The notes: generated by a model not told the origin, from the letters alone. DNA of 64,000 bases from Rhizobiaceae bacterium (GCA_025698895.1 JAILWO010000003.1:248001-312000); one strand, 5' to 3'; counted from the stretch's first letter, positions 52,725 through 62,646 are shown. Translations and numbers: made by a program.

Positions 52725-55580
52725 CTACTGGCCCAGCCGCTCAAGCAGGACCGGCACGTGCACCTGGTCCGATTTGTAGTTGCCGGTCAGCATGTACATC
52801 ATGATGTTGACGCCGGCGCGGAAGGCATAGGTGCGCTGCAGCGGATCGGAAGGCACGGTCGGGAAAAGCGGCGCTCCGTCCGAATCCGTCGCCCACGCGC
52901 CCGCGAAATCATTGCCGGTTATCATGATCGGCGTCACGCCGTCGCCCACCCGCACCGGACGGTCCTGACGGCTTTCGGCGTTCAGCGAGGCCTCCACCCA
53001 CAAGGGGCTTCCCGCATAGCGACCGGGAAACTCGTTGAGGATGAAGAAGGCCTTGGTGAGCACGTGATCCTCGGGCACCGGTTCCAGCGGCGGCACGTTG
53101 AGGTCGTCGAGAATGTCGCGCAGCCGCCGGTTGGCCGGGCTCGAACCGGCGTCCAGGCTGGTCGAATACTGGTCGCGTGTGTCGAAGAGCACCGTCCCTC
53201 CCGCCTGCATATAGGCGTCGACGCGCGCGATCGCGGCGTCCGAAGGCATGGGGGCGCCGGCGTCGACCGGCCAGTAGATCAGCGGATAGAAGGACAGCTC
53301 GTCGGTCTCGATGTCGACGCCCGCCGGTTCGGCCGGCTCCAGCGCGGTCTTGCTGGTCAGGAAGCGGGTCAGGCCGGCAAGGCCCGAGCGGCTGACGGAA
53401 TCGACCGACGAATTGCCGGTGACGACATAGGCGAGCCGCGTGCGCGAAATGGCGTCGATCGCCTCCGCATCCGAAACCTCCTGCTGCTGCGTGGCGGGGG
53501 GCGGCGCGTCCTGATCCTGGGCGAGGGCCGGGCCGGGCGACAGCATCAGGATCGAAAGGGCCATCGCAGCGATGGCGCCGGCGGCGGCTGTCGAGGCGGC
53601 GCGCGGGCGCATGGCCGCGCGGCGCGAGAACAGCCCTCCCATCCAGAATACCGCCAGGGTGTCGAGCGCAAGCAGGATCAGGGCCGCTGTCACCAGCGGG
53701 CCCTTCAGGTCGACCTGCTCGTCGGCCGCATAGCTCGCCTCGGTGATGGGCAGCGGGGTTTGCGGCCGCGCGATCGGATTGAATGTCGCGTCCCGAGGCA
53801 GAAGGTTGTGGGCGACCACGCCTTCCTCGCCGCCATAGAGGCCGGGCGGGTTTTCGATCGTCACCGACGGCTCGCCCGCGGAGAAGTCCAGCGGCCGCGC
53901 CTCGGGCGTCGGCGGCACGAGGCCGCCGTCGGCCGAGATCATGCGATAGGGCGGCAGAGGCTGCCCGTTCTCGCCGCCGGACGCGGCGATTGCGCCCTGA
54001 TTGCGCGAAAGCTGCACGATCCTGCGAAGCATCTCGACGAATGTGCCCGAAATCGGCAGGTTTGACCATGTGGCTTCGGGCGTGACGTGAAACAGCGCCA
54101 GCGTTCCCTCGCCGCGCCGGTCGCCCGTCACGAGGGGTGTTCCGTCGGCAAGGCTCGCCCAGGTCCGCTCGACGATGTCGGAGGAGGGCTCGGCCAGCAC
54201 CTGGCGTGTCACGGTCACCTCGGAGGGGGCGGGCAGGCCCGAGAAGGGTCCGGTGTCGGGAAATCCGACGATCGGTTGCGGTTCGGTCCAGGACAGCGTT
54301 CCGCCAAGTGAACGTTCGCCGGTGCGCAACCGCACGGGCAGCAGGTCCTCGTCATGCTCGGCCGCCGCCAGCCGGGAGCCCGCGAACCGCACCAGCGTCC
54401 CGCCGCCCTCGACCCAGTCCACCAGCGCCTGATGGGCCTCGTCGGGCAGGGTGCCGACATCGGCCATGACGATCATGGCCGGCTTCTGCTGCAGTATCTG
54501 GGGAACCGCCCGCGCCAGGTCCGCGCTCTGGGTCTCGACCAGGTCGGCGAAGGGCGAGAGCGCGTTGCGGATGTAGTAGAGCGGCGACAGCAGCGGCTGC
54601 GCCTGGTCGGCCTCGGCCTGGGAGATCAGCCCGATGCGCCGCCTGCGGGAGTTCTCGTCGAGCACCCTGACGGCCGCCGCCTGTTCCTCGCCGTCGATGA
54701 TAATCGCCGAGAAGTCGTTGCGCAGCTCGAACGGCACCGCCATCGCCGCCGACGCGCGGGTCTCGCCGGGGCCGAAGCTGAGCACGGTCTCCGCGATGCC
54801 GCGGCCCTGCTCGTCCAGCGCCACGATATTTGCCTGGCGCGGCATTGGATCGGCGGCGCGGACCGCCGTCACCGCGAACTCGTCCGGGCGGTTCTCGACC
54901 GACACGGTGCCCAGGATCGGCAGGTCGTCGGGCGCGATCCAAACGAGACTGGATGCCGGCGCAAGGAGCCGTTGGAACGCAGCCGCGTCGCCCTCGGCCT
55001 CGAGGCCGTCCGAAAGCACGGCCACGGCGGGGTTGGGTAGCGGTTCTATGGCGGCCGCCACGCGAGCAAAGATCGCCGGACGGTCGACCGAGACCGGATG
55101 CGGTTCGGCGGCGGCAAGCCTGTCGTGGGCCGTATCGGCATCGAAGGGGCCGATGTCGGCATTAGGCAGGTCTGCCGTCATGGCCAGCACCACGGGCGAC
55201 CCCGTGGCGGCGGCATCCTCGATCAGCCTTTCGGCCGTGGCGACCCGCAGTTCCCAGTCCGGCGCGGACGCCCAGCCATTGTCGATGACGATCGCCATCG
55301 CTCCATCGCCCGAGGCGACCCGGTCGCGCGGATTGAAGATCGGCTCGGCCAGCGCCAGAACGATCAGCGCCGCCATCAGGAGACGCAGCAGCGTCAGCCA
55401 CCATGGACTCTGATAGGGCGTTTCCTCTTTCTTCAGCACGCGCTGGAGTATGCGCAGCGGCGGAAAGAGCTCCATTTGCGGCCGCGGCGGCGTAAGCCTG
55501 AGCAGCCACCAGATCACCGGCAGGGCAAGAAGGCCCCACAGCACCGCCGGAACGCCGAAAGAGAGCGGCAACCAGCTCAT
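52725..55580 (-). CDS. BatA/DUF4159 membrane protein of the MoxR operon
   Basis: The 951-residue protein begins with a BatA-like N-terminal pair of helices (VPAVLWGLLALPVIWWLLRL, LLRLLMAALIVLALAEPIFN), a vWA-related domain with VASGDGAMAIVIDNGWASA, a long periplasmic region, a central helix near 655-675 (LVTAALILLALDTLAVFWMG), and a C-terminal DUF4159 domain (RLAYVVTGNSSVDSVSRSGL, FYPLIYWPVD, FILNEFPGRYAGSPLWV). It overlaps the DUF58 gene by four bases (ATGA) at its start. Function unknown; it belongs to the widespread MoxR-associated envelope operon of rhizobia. Confidence 0.85.
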   Translation of the reverse strand: MSWLPLSFGVPAVLWGLLALPVIWWLLRLTPPRPQMELFPPLRILQRVLKKEETPYQSPWWLTLLRLLMAALIVLALAEPIFNPRDRVASGDGAMAIVIDNGWASAPDWELRVATAERLIEDAAATGSPVVLAMTADLPNADIGPFDADTAHDRLAAAEPHPVSVDRPAIFARVAAAIEPLPNPAVAVLSDGLEAEGDAAAFQRLLAPASSLVWIAPDDLPILGTVSVENRPDEFAVTAVRAADPMPRQANIVALDEQGRGIAETVLSFGPGETRASAAMAVPFELRNDFSAIIIDGEEQAAAVRVLDENSRRRRIGLISQAEADQAQPLLSPLYYIRNALSPFADLVETQSADLARAVPQILQQKPAMIVMADVGTLPDEAHQALVDWVEGGGTLVRFAGSRLAAAEHDEDLLPVRLRTGERSLGGTLSWTEPQPIVGFPDTGPFSGLPAPSEVTVTRQVLAEPSSDIVERTWASLADGTPLVTGDRRGEGTLALFHVTPEATWSNLPISGTFVEMLRRIVQLSRNQGAIAASGGENGQPLPPYRMISADGGLVPPTPEARPLDFSAGEPSVTIENPPGLYGGEEGVVAHNLLPRDATFNPIARPQTPLPITEASYAADEQVDLKGPLVTAALILLALDTLAVFWMGGLFSRRAAMRPRAASTAAAGAIAAMALSILMLSPGPALAQDQDAPPPATQQQEVSDAEAIDAISRTRLAYVVTGNSSVDSVSRSGLAGLTRFLTSKTALEPAEPAGVDIETDELSFYPLIYWPVDAGAPMPSDAAIARVDAYMQAGGTVLFDTRDQYSTSLDAGSSPANRRLRDILDDLNVPPLEPVPEDHVLTKAFFILNEFPGRYAGSPLWVEASLNAESRQDRPVRVGDGVTPIMITGNDFAGAWATDSDGAPLFPTVPSDPLQRTYAFRAGVNIMMYMLTGNYKSDQVHVPVLLERLGQ

Positions 55581-56491
55581 GCGTGCATTCCTATCAGGCT
55601 CGGCTCGCCCATCGACAGATGGACGCGCACCAGCGCTTCGGAAGCGAGCCGGTCGGTGTGATTGACCGTGTAGCTCCAGCCGAGCCGCCGGCACCAGGCC
55701 TGCAATTCGGCCCGGCGCGCGAGATAGAGCGAACGATAGTCTTCCGCGACGGTCTCGGCGCGGCCCGCCGTGAGGCGCTCCCCCGTCTCGGGATCACGGA
55801 ACTCCGTGCGGCCCGAATAAGGGAAGGTCTCTTCAGCCGGGTCGGCCACCTCGATCAGGTGGGCGCGGGCGCCGTGCCGTGCGAGCACGTCCAGCCATGC
55901 CATCGTTTCTTCCGGCGGGTCGAGGAAGTCGGAGGCGATTACCACGTCGGAGAAGCGGCGGACGGCGCGGAGATCAGGGCGCTCGGGCAGCGCCGTCGCA
56001 TGTGCCAGATGCGATGACAGGCGCTCGGCGCCGTTGCGCGCGCCGAACGGGTCGGTGAGGCCGGGCCAGGCGATGCGCTCGCCGCCGCGCGACAGGAGTT
56101 CGGCCAGTGCCAGGACCAGAACCAGCGCGCGCGATTCCTTCGAGACCGATGCGCCGACCGACTTGTAGAGCATGGAGGGCGAGGGATCGGCCCAGAGCCA
56201 GACGGTATGGGCCGCTTCCCATTCGCGATCGCGGATATAGGTCTGGTTGTCGTCACGGGCCGAACGCCGCCAGTCGATGCGCGAGACCGCCTCGCCCTCG
56301 ACGTAGGGGCGGAACTGCCAGAAATTCTCTCCGATGCCCCGCCGGCGGCGACCGTGCCAGCCGGAAATGACCGTGTTGACCACGCGACGCGCCTCGACCA
56401 GCAGATCGGGAACGAGCGAGGCCCGCAGCCGCGCACGCGCCAGCGCATCCCGTGTGCCGACCGTTTCCGTGGCTGCGCCAATCCGCGCCAT
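55577..56491 (-). CDS. DUF58 protein (BatB/vWA-associated)
   Basis: The 304-residue protein has the DUF58 signature: FRPYVEGEAVSRIDWRRSAR, followed by YIRDREWEAAHTVWLWADPS, a vWA-like region (LVLVLALAELLSRGGERIAW). It is the second gene, four bases after moxR. In other bacteria DUF58 proteins work with MoxR AAA+ ATPases. Soluble, cytoplasmic. Confidence 0.9.
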   Translation of the reverse strand: MARIGAATETVGTRDALARARLRASLVPDLLVEARRVVNTVISGWHGRRRRGIGENFWQFRPYVEGEAVSRIDWRRSARDDNQTYIRDREWEAAHTVWLWADPSPSMLYKSVGASVSKESRALVLVLALAELLSRGGERIAWPGLTDPFGARNGAERLSSHLAHATALPERPDLRAVRRFSDVVIASDFLDPPEETMAWLDVLARHGARAHLIEVADPAEETFPYSGRTEFRDPETGERLTAGRAETVAEDYRSLYLARRAELQAWCRRLGWSYTVNHTDRLASEALVRVHLSMGEPSLIGMHA

Positions 56492-56495
56492 GCGC

Positions 56496-57503
56496 CTATC
56501 CGGCCGCCTTCACCAACCGGGCAACCACATCGCGCACCGTCATGCCTTCCGCCCGCGCGGCGAAAGTCAGGGCCATGCGGTGCTGGAGGATGGGTTCGGC
56601 GAGCGCGCGCACGTCGTCGACCGAGGGCGCAAGCCGGCCCTCGTAGAGTGCGCGTGCGCGTGCGCACAGCATCAGCGCCTGGCTGGCGCGGGGACCTGGG
56701 CCCCATGCGACGTGCTTGTCGGTATCCCCGTTCCCGAGGCCGGGCCGGGCGGAGCGCACTAGCGACAGGATCGCCTCCACGACGCTTTCAGGGACGGGCA
56801 TGCGACGGATCAGCGTCTGGATCTCGCGCAGCCGCTCGGGCGTGGTGACATGCGGAGCGCGCTGCTCGGCCACGCCGGTCGTCTCGAGCAGGATCTGCCG
56901 CTCGGCCTCCAGTTCGGGATAGAGGATGTCGATCTGCATGAGAAAGCGGTCGAGCTGCGCCTCGGGTAGCGGATATGTGCCTTCCTGCTCGAGGGGGTTC
57001 TGCGTGGCCAGAACGTGGAAGGGGGCGGGCAGGTCGTAACGGTGGCCCGCCACGGTGACATGATATTCCTGCATCGCCTGCAATAGCGCAGACTGCGTTC
57101 GCGGGCTGGCGCGGTTGATCTCGTCGGCCATGAGAAGCTGGGCGAAGATCGGGCCATGGAGGAAGCGGAACGAGCGCTTGCCCGTTTCGTCCTGCTCCAT
57201 GACCTCCGAGCCGAGTATGTCGGACGGCATCAGATCGGGGGTGAACTGGATGCGCCGCGATTCCATGCCAAGCACGGTGCCCAGCGTCTCGACCAGCTTG
57301 GTCTTGGCAAGCCCAGGCACGCCCACCAGCAGCGCGTGGCCTCCGGCCAGAATCGCCACCAGCGTGCGCTCGACAACGCTCTCCTGGCCGTAGATGACCT
57401 TGGCGACGCCTTCGCGCACCTTGGCGATGTCGGCCAGCGCCCGCTCGGCGGACGCGATCATCTCCTGTTCAGACAGGGTTTCCCGCTGGATCGCGACGCT
57501 CAT
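56496..57503 (-). CDS. moxR: MoxR-family AAA+ ATPase
   Basis: The 335-residue AAA+ protein has Walker A GVPGLAKTK (residues 61-69), Walker B LLMADEINRASPRTQS, sensor 1 VLATQNPLEQEG and the MoxR C-terminal lid (PGLGNGDTDKHVAWGPGPRA, SQALMLCARARALYEGRL). MoxR ATPases act as chaperones that mature or activate partner complexes containing vWA proteins. It heads the four-gene operon with DUF58, DUF4159 and the GATase-like membrane protein. Divergent from the DUF1285 gene. Confidence 0.93.
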   Translation of the reverse strand: MSVAIQRETLSEQEMIASAERALADIAKVREGVAKVIYGQESVVERTLVAILAGGHALLVGVPGLAKTKLVETLGTVLGMESRRIQFTPDLMPSDILGSEVMEQDETGKRSFRFLHGPIFAQLLMADEINRASPRTQSALLQAMQEYHVTVAGHRYDLPAPFHVLATQNPLEQEGTYPLPEAQLDRFLMQIDILYPELEAERQILLETTGVAEQRAPHVTTPERLREIQTLIRRMPVPESVVEAILSLVRSARPGLGNGDTDKHVAWGPGPRASQALMLCARARALYEGRLAPSVDDVRALAEPILQHRMALTFAARAEGMTVRDVVARLVKAAG

Positions 57504-57656
57504 GCGGCTTCATCCTTTTCGTTGCCCCGGCTCGCGTGGAACGGTTGTGAGAGATTTCCGCCGCTGGCCGGAATCGCGCGCCATCATGCCGACGCCGTTG
57601 AAGTTAAATCGCTCTGGCTTGCTGACAAGCGAGACGACAGTGACTATTTCGTGACC

Positions 57657-58289
57657 ATGACCGATCATGCACAGAAGCGTGAAGACGGCTCGCTTGCGTC
57701 GCAAAGCGATAGCGCGGGGCTTGAGGCGCTGATTTCACGCGCGGCACGCGCCGGCAAGGGTCTTCCGCCGGTGGAGCGGTGGAATCCGGAATTCTGCGGC
57801 GATCTCGACATGGAGATCAGGCAGGACGGGACCTGGTTCTACATGGGAACGCCGATCGGCCGCATGCCGCTGGTTCAGCTCTTCTCCTCCGTGCTGAGGA
57901 AGGACGAGGATGGCAAGACCTATCTCGTCACGCCCGTGGAGAAGGTCGGCATCCGCGTCGAGGATGCGCCCTTCGTCGCCGTGGAGGTCGACATCACCGG
58001 AAAGGGAGGCGACCAGGCGCTGACCTTCCGGACCAACGTTGGCGACGTGGTGGAGGCCGGGCCGGACCATCCGCTGCGGTTCGAGGACGAGGACGAGACC
58101 GGCGGGCTCAAGCCCTATGTCCATGTGCGGGGCCGGCTGGAGGCGCTGGTGGCCAGGCCGGTGATGTACGAACTGGCCGAGCATGGCGAGGAGATCGAGC
58201 TCGACGGAAGGTTGATGTTCGCCGTCCGCTCGCGCGGAGAGGTCTTTCCGATCATGCCGGCCGCGAAGCTGCGGGCGCTCAGCGCATGA
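57657..58289 (+). CDS. DUF1285 protein
   Basis: The 210-residue protein matches DUF1285: LPPVERWNPEFCGDLDMEIR, DGTWFYMGTPIGRMPLVQLF, VRVEDAPFVAVEVD-type region and the C-terminal GEVFPIMPAA. It is a soluble beta-rich protein of unknown function. ATG at 57657. It starts the operon DUF1285 - NUDIX - cca, overlapping the next gene by four bases. Confidence 0.88.
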   Translation: MTDHAQKREDGSLASQSDSAGLEALISRAARAGKGLPPVERWNPEFCGDLDMEIRQDGTWFYMGTPIGRMPLVQLFSSVLRKDEDGKTYLVTPVEKVGIRVEDAPFVAVEVDITGKGGDQALTFRTNVGDVVEAGPDHPLRFEDEDETGGLKPYVHVRGRLEALVARPVMYELAEHGEEIELDGRLMFAVRSRGEVFPIMPAAKLRALSA

Positions 58290-58915
58290 GGGCTCCCGAG
58301 CGTCTCTTCTCGGCCGAGGATTTTCGCCGCCGTGCGGCGCTGGAGACAGGCCCGCGCGACGGCGACGACTATGGCGACCACCGGTTGAACCCGTCCCTGT
58401 CGCACCTGATCGTGCGCGAGGGGCTACGCGATGCGGCCGTGCTCATTCCGGTTGTCGACCATTCCGACGGCGCGACGATGCTCCTGACAAAGCGTACCGA
58501 AAAGCTGCGCAGCCATTCGGGACAGATCGCCTTTCCCGGCGGCCGCATCGACCCCGAAGACGCATCGGCCGAGGACGCGGCCCTGCGCGAGGCCGAGGAG
58601 GAGATCGGCCTCGGCACCGAATTCGTGGAGATCGTGGGACGGATGCCGGATTATGTCACCGGTAGCGGATTTCGGATCGCGCCGGTGCTGTCGGTCGTAC
58701 GGCCCGGCTTTCTGCTGACGATCAACGAGGATGAGGTCGACGACGCGTTCGAGGTCCCGCTGGCATTCCTGATGGACCCGGCCAACCACAATCGCGAAAG
58801 CCGCCTGTGGCAGGGACGGGAACGCTATTTCTACACGATGCCCTTCGGAGAGCGCTATATCTGGGGCGTGACCGCCGGCATCGTGCGCACGCTTTACGAG
58901 CGGCTTTACGCGTGA
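58286..58915 (+). CDS. NUDIX CoA pyrophosphatase (NudL-like)
   Basis: The 209-residue protein carries both the CoAse/UPF0035 motif (LLTKRTEKLRSHSGQIAFPG) and the NUDIX box with a short insertion (GGRIDPEDASAEDAALREAE and EEIGL). It should cleave CoA or related nucleoside diphosphates to 4'-phosphopantetheine and adenosine 3',5'-bisphosphate. Overlap of four bases with DUF1285 and one with cca supports translational coupling. Confidence 0.9.
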   Translation: MRAPERLFSAEDFRRRAALETGPRDGDDYGDHRLNPSLSHLIVREGLRDAAVLIPVVDHSDGATMLLTKRTEKLRSHSGQIAFPGGRIDPEDASAEDAALREAEEEIGLGTEFVEIVGRMPDYVTGSGFRIAPVLSVVRPGFLLTINEDEVDDAFEVPLAFLMDPANHNRESRLWQGRERYFYTMPFGERYIWGVTAGIVRTLYERLYA

Positions 58916-60177
58916 TGGGGCCCGTCTCAATCGGATCGGCGGACTGGCTCAAGGACGAGTCGCTTCAACGGCTTCTGACTGTTCTTTCACAGGACGGGGA
59001 AGAGGCCCGCGTCGCCGGCGGTGCCGTGCGCAACGAACTGCTGGGCGAGGCAGTCACCGACATTGACATCGCCACCACCACCACGCCCGAGCAAACGACC
59101 AAACGGGCCGAGGCCGCCGGCTTCAAGGTCGTGCCGACGGGGTTCGAACATGGCACCGTGACGGTGGTGTCCGACGGGCGGCCCTTCGAGGCGACGACGC
59201 TGAGAGCCGACGTGGAGACCGACGGGCGGCGGGCTGTCGTGGCCTTCGGGCGGGACTGGCGGGCGGATGCCGAGCGCCGCGACTTCACCATCAACGCGCT
59301 CTACGCAACCGTCTCCGGCGAGGTGGTGGACCTTGTCGGGGGGCTGCCCGATCTGGAGACGCGGACGATCCGCTTCATCGGCGATGCGGAGGCGCGCATT
59401 CGCGAGGACTATCTGCGCATCCTGCGCTTCTTCCGCTTCTTCGCATGGTACGGTTCGGGTCGCCCCGATCCGGAGGGGCTCAAAGCCTGCGCGCGCCTCA
59501 AGGAAGGCATATCGCGGTTGTCGGCCGAGCGGATCTGGCTGGAGACGAAGAAGCTCCTGGCCGCTCCCAATCCCTCGCGCGCCCTGTTGTGGATGCGGCA
59601 GGCCGGCGTGCTGACCACGGTCCTGCCCGAAACCGAAAAATGGGGCATAGACGCGATCCACGGCCTGGTGCGGGCCGAGGCCGATCTCGGCTGGCCGGCC
59701 GATCCGCTGCTGCGCCTGGAAGCGATCATACCGCCCGACGAGACGCGTGTGATGGGGCTGGCCGACCGGCTGAAACTCTCCAAAGCCGAGACGGCACGTC
59801 TTGCCGGATGGGCCGCCACGCCCTTGCCGCCACCCGGGACGACGGAGATGGAACTCGGCAAGCTGCTCTATCGTGGTGATCCGGGCGGCTTTCGTGATCA
59901 GCTCAAAATAGCCCAGGCCGGGGCGAGGGTCCGCGCGGTCGAAGATGACCGCGCCCTGGTTGAGGCGGGCGGCTGGTCGCGCCTGCTGAACTGTCTGGAA
60001 CAATGGAAGAAGCCGCGATTTCCGATCAGGGGCGGCGATCTCGCGGCGATCGGCATCGCCGAGGGCCCAACAGTCGGGGCGATGCTGCGTGAACTCGAAA
60101 ACGAATGGATCGCCTCCGGCTTCGCCATGGGACGAGAGGCACTTCTGGAGCGTGCCGCCGCTCGTTCGCGGCAATAG
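58915..60177 (+). CDS. cca: CCA tRNA nucleotidyltransferase
   Basis: Adds or repairs the CCA end of tRNAs. The 420-residue class II enzyme has EARVAGGAVRNELLG, the metal-binding DxD of VTDIDIATTT, the RRDFTINALY motif, LRILRFFRFFAWYG and RISRLSAERIW-type GISRLSAERIWLETKKLL. The start ATG at 58915 overlaps the NUDIX stop by one base. Last gene of the operon. Confidence 0.95.
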   Translation: MGPVSIGSADWLKDESLQRLLTVLSQDGEEARVAGGAVRNELLGEAVTDIDIATTTTPEQTTKRAEAAGFKVVPTGFEHGTVTVVSDGRPFEATTLRADVETDGRRAVVAFGRDWRADAERRDFTINALYATVSGEVVDLVGGLPDLETRTIRFIGDAEARIREDYLRILRFFRFFAWYGSGRPDPEGLKACARLKEGISRLSAERIWLETKKLLAAPNPSRALLWMRQAGVLTTVLPETEKWGIDAIHGLVRAEADLGWPADPLLRLEAIIPPDETRVMGLADRLKLSKAETARLAGWAATPLPPPGTTEMELGKLLYRGDPGGFRDQLKIAQAGARVRAVEDDRALVEAGGWSRLLNCLEQWKKPRFPIRGGDLAAIGIAEGPTVGAMLRELENEWIASGFAMGREALLERAAARSRQ

Positions 60178-60261
60178 GCCGCCACCAAGGGGCGGCGGGG
60201 ACCCGTGCTTGCGGAAGAGATTCCGGCAACCCCGCCAACGCCCTGAAAGCCACGAGGTTTT

Positions 60262-60447
60262 CTAGGCTGCGTCGCGCACCTTCTCAATGCGCGAGCGGAT
60301 CGCGTCGACCATCGACTCGCGTATGATGTCCTCGCCATGCGCCTCTCGCATGTGCTCGACGGCCCGGCGCATTACTTCGGCCTCTTCCTCCGCCCGCGTG
60401 TGCCAGTCGCATCCCGGTACAAGGGAACCGCAGTGAAATTCCTTCAT
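60262..60447 (-). CDS. DUF1059 small protein
   Basis: The 61-residue protein, MKEFHCGSLVPGCDWHTRAE and so on, matches DUF1059, with conserved FHCGSLVPGCDW and HMREAHGEDI. The Cys-x7-Cys plus His residues look like a small zinc-binding element. Function unknown. It stands alone between cca and the LysR gene. Confidence 0.88.
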   Translation of the reverse strand: MKEFHCGSLVPGCDWHTRAEEEAEVMRRAVEHMREAHGEDIIRESMVDAIRSRIEKVRDAA

Positions 60448-60559
60448 CGTTTCCTCCTGTGTGCTCGGTCTGTCCCAGCGCGGCGTTTCTTCCGCGCCTT
60501 GCCGTGTTCGTCACGGATATTGGAGATAACACGAAAATGCGGCGGACGTTGCCAAATTC

Positions 60560-61456
60560 TCAGCCGAATGCCTCTCTCGCGACGGCGATTTCCTGCCTGA
60601 GCCAGCGCCGGAAGGCGGCGACGGCGACGTTCGGCGTCCGATGGCGGGGCGTCACCAGCCAGTAGGCGTTGCCGGTCGTGGCGCGGCCAGGCAGCGGCGC
60701 CACCAGAAGGCCGGCGGCGATCGCGTCCTGCGCGAGCGTCTGCCAGCCCAGCATGACGCCCTGGCCAGCGATCGCGGCGTCGAGGCACAGTGCGGCATCG
60801 GTGAAGCCGTCGCCCGGCCTCAGGTCGGTCGCGCTCATGCCGTGCGGCGCGAGCCATGTGTCCCACGAGATGGTGGAATTGAGGTCGAGCACCACGGGCA
60901 CGTTGGCGAGGTCGGCGGGGGAGGTGATCGACCGGGCCAGCCGCGGCGAGCAGACGGGGAAGACGGTCTGCTCCAGCAGCCGTTCGAGCCGAACATCCTT
61001 CCACTCGCCGCGTCCGACACGGATCGCGACATCGACGTCCACCGCGTCTAGATCGACGAGCTCGGTGGTGGCGTCGATTCGCACCCTGATGTCCGGATGG
61101 GCCTGGCGAAAGCGCGAAAGGCGCGCCACCAGCCATTTCGAGGCAAAGACCGGCGCGACCGAGATAGTCAGCACGTTGCGGTCGGCCTTCGTCGCCGCCT
61201 CCAGCGCCTGCTCGACGCGGCCGAAGGCTTCGCCCAGCCGCGACAGCAGAGGCTCCGCTGCCGGCGTGGCGACGAGGCCGCGTGGCGTGCGGATGAAGAT
61301 ATCCCGGCCGAGCTGGCGTTCGGCGCGGATCACATGCTGGCTTACGGCGCCGGGCGACACGCCCAGCTCCTCGGCGGCCCGTTGCAGCGTTCCCAGCCGG
61401 GACACCGCCTCCACCGCCCGTAAGCCGTTGAGGTGAAACCGATTGAGGTTCTTCAT
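60560..61456 (-). CDS. LysR-family regulator (GcvA-like)
   Basis: The 298-residue protein has an N-terminal winged helix (FHLNGLRAVEAVSRLGTLQR, AAEELGVSPGAVSQHVIRAE) and a LysR substrate domain with the GcvA-type profile (LDAVDVDVAIRVGRGEWKDV, GLLVAPLPGRATTGNAYWLV). It diverges from a 60-residue gene with 89 bases between, which is probably its target. Effector unknown. Confidence 0.9.
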   Translation of the reverse strand: MKNLNRFHLNGLRAVEAVSRLGTLQRAAEELGVSPGAVSQHVIRAERQLGRDIFIRTPRGLVATPAAEPLLSRLGEAFGRVEQALEAATKADRNVLTISVAPVFASKWLVARLSRFRQAHPDIRVRIDATTELVDLDAVDVDVAIRVGRGEWKDVRLERLLEQTVFPVCSPRLARSITSPADLANVPVVLDLNSTISWDTWLAPHGMSATDLRPGDGFTDAALCLDAAIAGQGVMLGWQTLAQDAIAAGLLVAPLPGRATTGNAYWLVTPRHRTPNVAVAAFRRWLRQEIAVAREAFG

Positions 61457-61545
61457 CCATAATTTCTATAGTCCAGGCAAGGCTATCTGGATAGATCATC
61501 CCGTCCTGCCGGCGCAAAATGGTGCAAAAGTCGGAGGACAGGACG

Positions 61546-61728
61546 ATGCATGTACAGAATTTCTGGCGAATGGCATCCGCGCGGCTGCGCAGTGTAGTCC
61601 GGGTCAAGCCGGACCGGGCGCCGGCGGCCTACGCCCGCGATCCGCTTGCCCATCCGCAGATCGCGGCCATGTCGCCGCGCGAACTGGCCGACCTGCCGCC
61701 ATCCCAGCTCAGGGCGTGGGGCGCGTAA
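61546..61728 (+). CDS. Small DUF1127-like protein divergent from LysR gene
   Basis: A 60-residue protein ending DPLAHPQIAAMSPRELADLP and PSQLRAWGA. The C-terminal ExLADLxxSQL pattern is like the DUF1127 (YjiS) motif (LxxLSDxxLxDIGLxR). The N-terminal part (MHVQNFWRMASARLRS) is basic and aromatic. Position opposite LysR marks it as the likely regulated gene. Low certainty on family; start at ATG 61546 rather than 61519. Convergent with hemF, four bases apart. Confidence 0.6.
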   Translation: MHVQNFWRMASARLRSVVRVKPDRAPAAYARDPLAHPQIAAMSPRELADLPPSQLRAWGA

Positions 61729-61731
61729 TCC

Positions 61732-62646
61732 TCAGGGCCACTTCACTTCAGGCGGCATGCTCGACAGGATCGAATCGACGTTACCGCCGGTCTTCAACCC
61801 GAAGATCGTGCCGCGGTCGTAGAGCAGATTGAACTCGACATAGCGGCCGCGCCGGATCAGCTGTTCCTCGCGATCGGCCTCGGTGAAGTTCTGGTTGAAG
61901 TTCTTGCGCACCAGATGCTGATAGACCACCAGGAAGGCGCGCCCGACATCCTGGGTGAAGCGGAAATCCGCTTCCCAGCCGCCCTCGTCGTCGTCGGTCC
62001 TGAGCCAGTCGTAGAAGATGCCGCCGATGCCGCGCGGCTCGTCGCGATGCGGCAGGAAGAAATACTCGTCGCACCACCGCTTGTAGCGATCATAGTCCAC
62101 GATCGTGGCGTGCTTGTCGCAGGCGAACTTCAGCGCCTTGTGAAAGGCGATGCTGTCGGGGTCGTCCTGCGTGCGGCGGCGATCCAGCACCGGCGTGAGG
62201 TCCGCGCCGCCGCCGAACCATTGACGCGACGTGACGACCATGCGCGTGTTCATGTGGACGGCCGGCACGATGGGGTTCTGCGGATGGGCGATCAGTGAAA
62301 TGCCGGATGCCCAGAAGCGCGGATCTTCCTCCGCGCCCGGGATCTGCTTGCGGAATTCGGGCGAGAATTCGCCATGCACCGTGGAGGTATGGACGCCGAC
62401 CTTCTCGAAGACCCGGCCGCGCATCATTGACATGACGCCGCCGCCGCCGCGCCCCTCGTCGCGCACCCAATCGGTCTTTTCGAACCGCTCCGGCGCGAGA
62501 TGGGAGAGGGGGCCGGTCAATTCCTGCTCGAGCTGCTCGAAGGCCGCGCAGATGCGGTCGCGCAGTTCCTCGAACCAGGCGCGGGCCCTGAGCTTCTTGT
62601 CCTCAATATCGTCGTCCAGGCCGATCCTGATCTCGGGGCGGTCCAT
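61732..62646 (-). CDS. hemF: Oxygen-dependent coproporphyrinogen III oxidase
   Basis: Decarboxylates coproporphyrinogen III to protoporphyrinogen IX with O2 in heme synthesis. The 304-residue protein has HemF signatures: [68 protein letters not shown] and [23 protein letters not shown] at 62646 is preferred over the frame start at 62691. Its presence indicates an aerobic way of life. Confidence 0.95.
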   Translation of the reverse strand: MDRPEIRIGLDDDIEDKKLRARAWFEELRDRICAAFEQLEQELTGPLSHLAPERFEKTDWVRDEGRGGGGVMSMMRGRVFEKVGVHTSTVHGEFSPEFRKQIPGAEEDPRFWASGISLIAHPQNPIVPAVHMNTRMVVTSRQWFGGGADLTPVLDRRRTQDDPDSIAFHKALKFACDKHATIVDYDRYKRWCDEYFFLPHRDEPRGIGGIFYDWLRTDDDEGGWEADFRFTQDVGRAFLVVYQHLVRKNFNQNFTEADREEQLIRRGRYVEFNLLYDRGTIFGLKTGGNVDSILSSMPPEVKWP

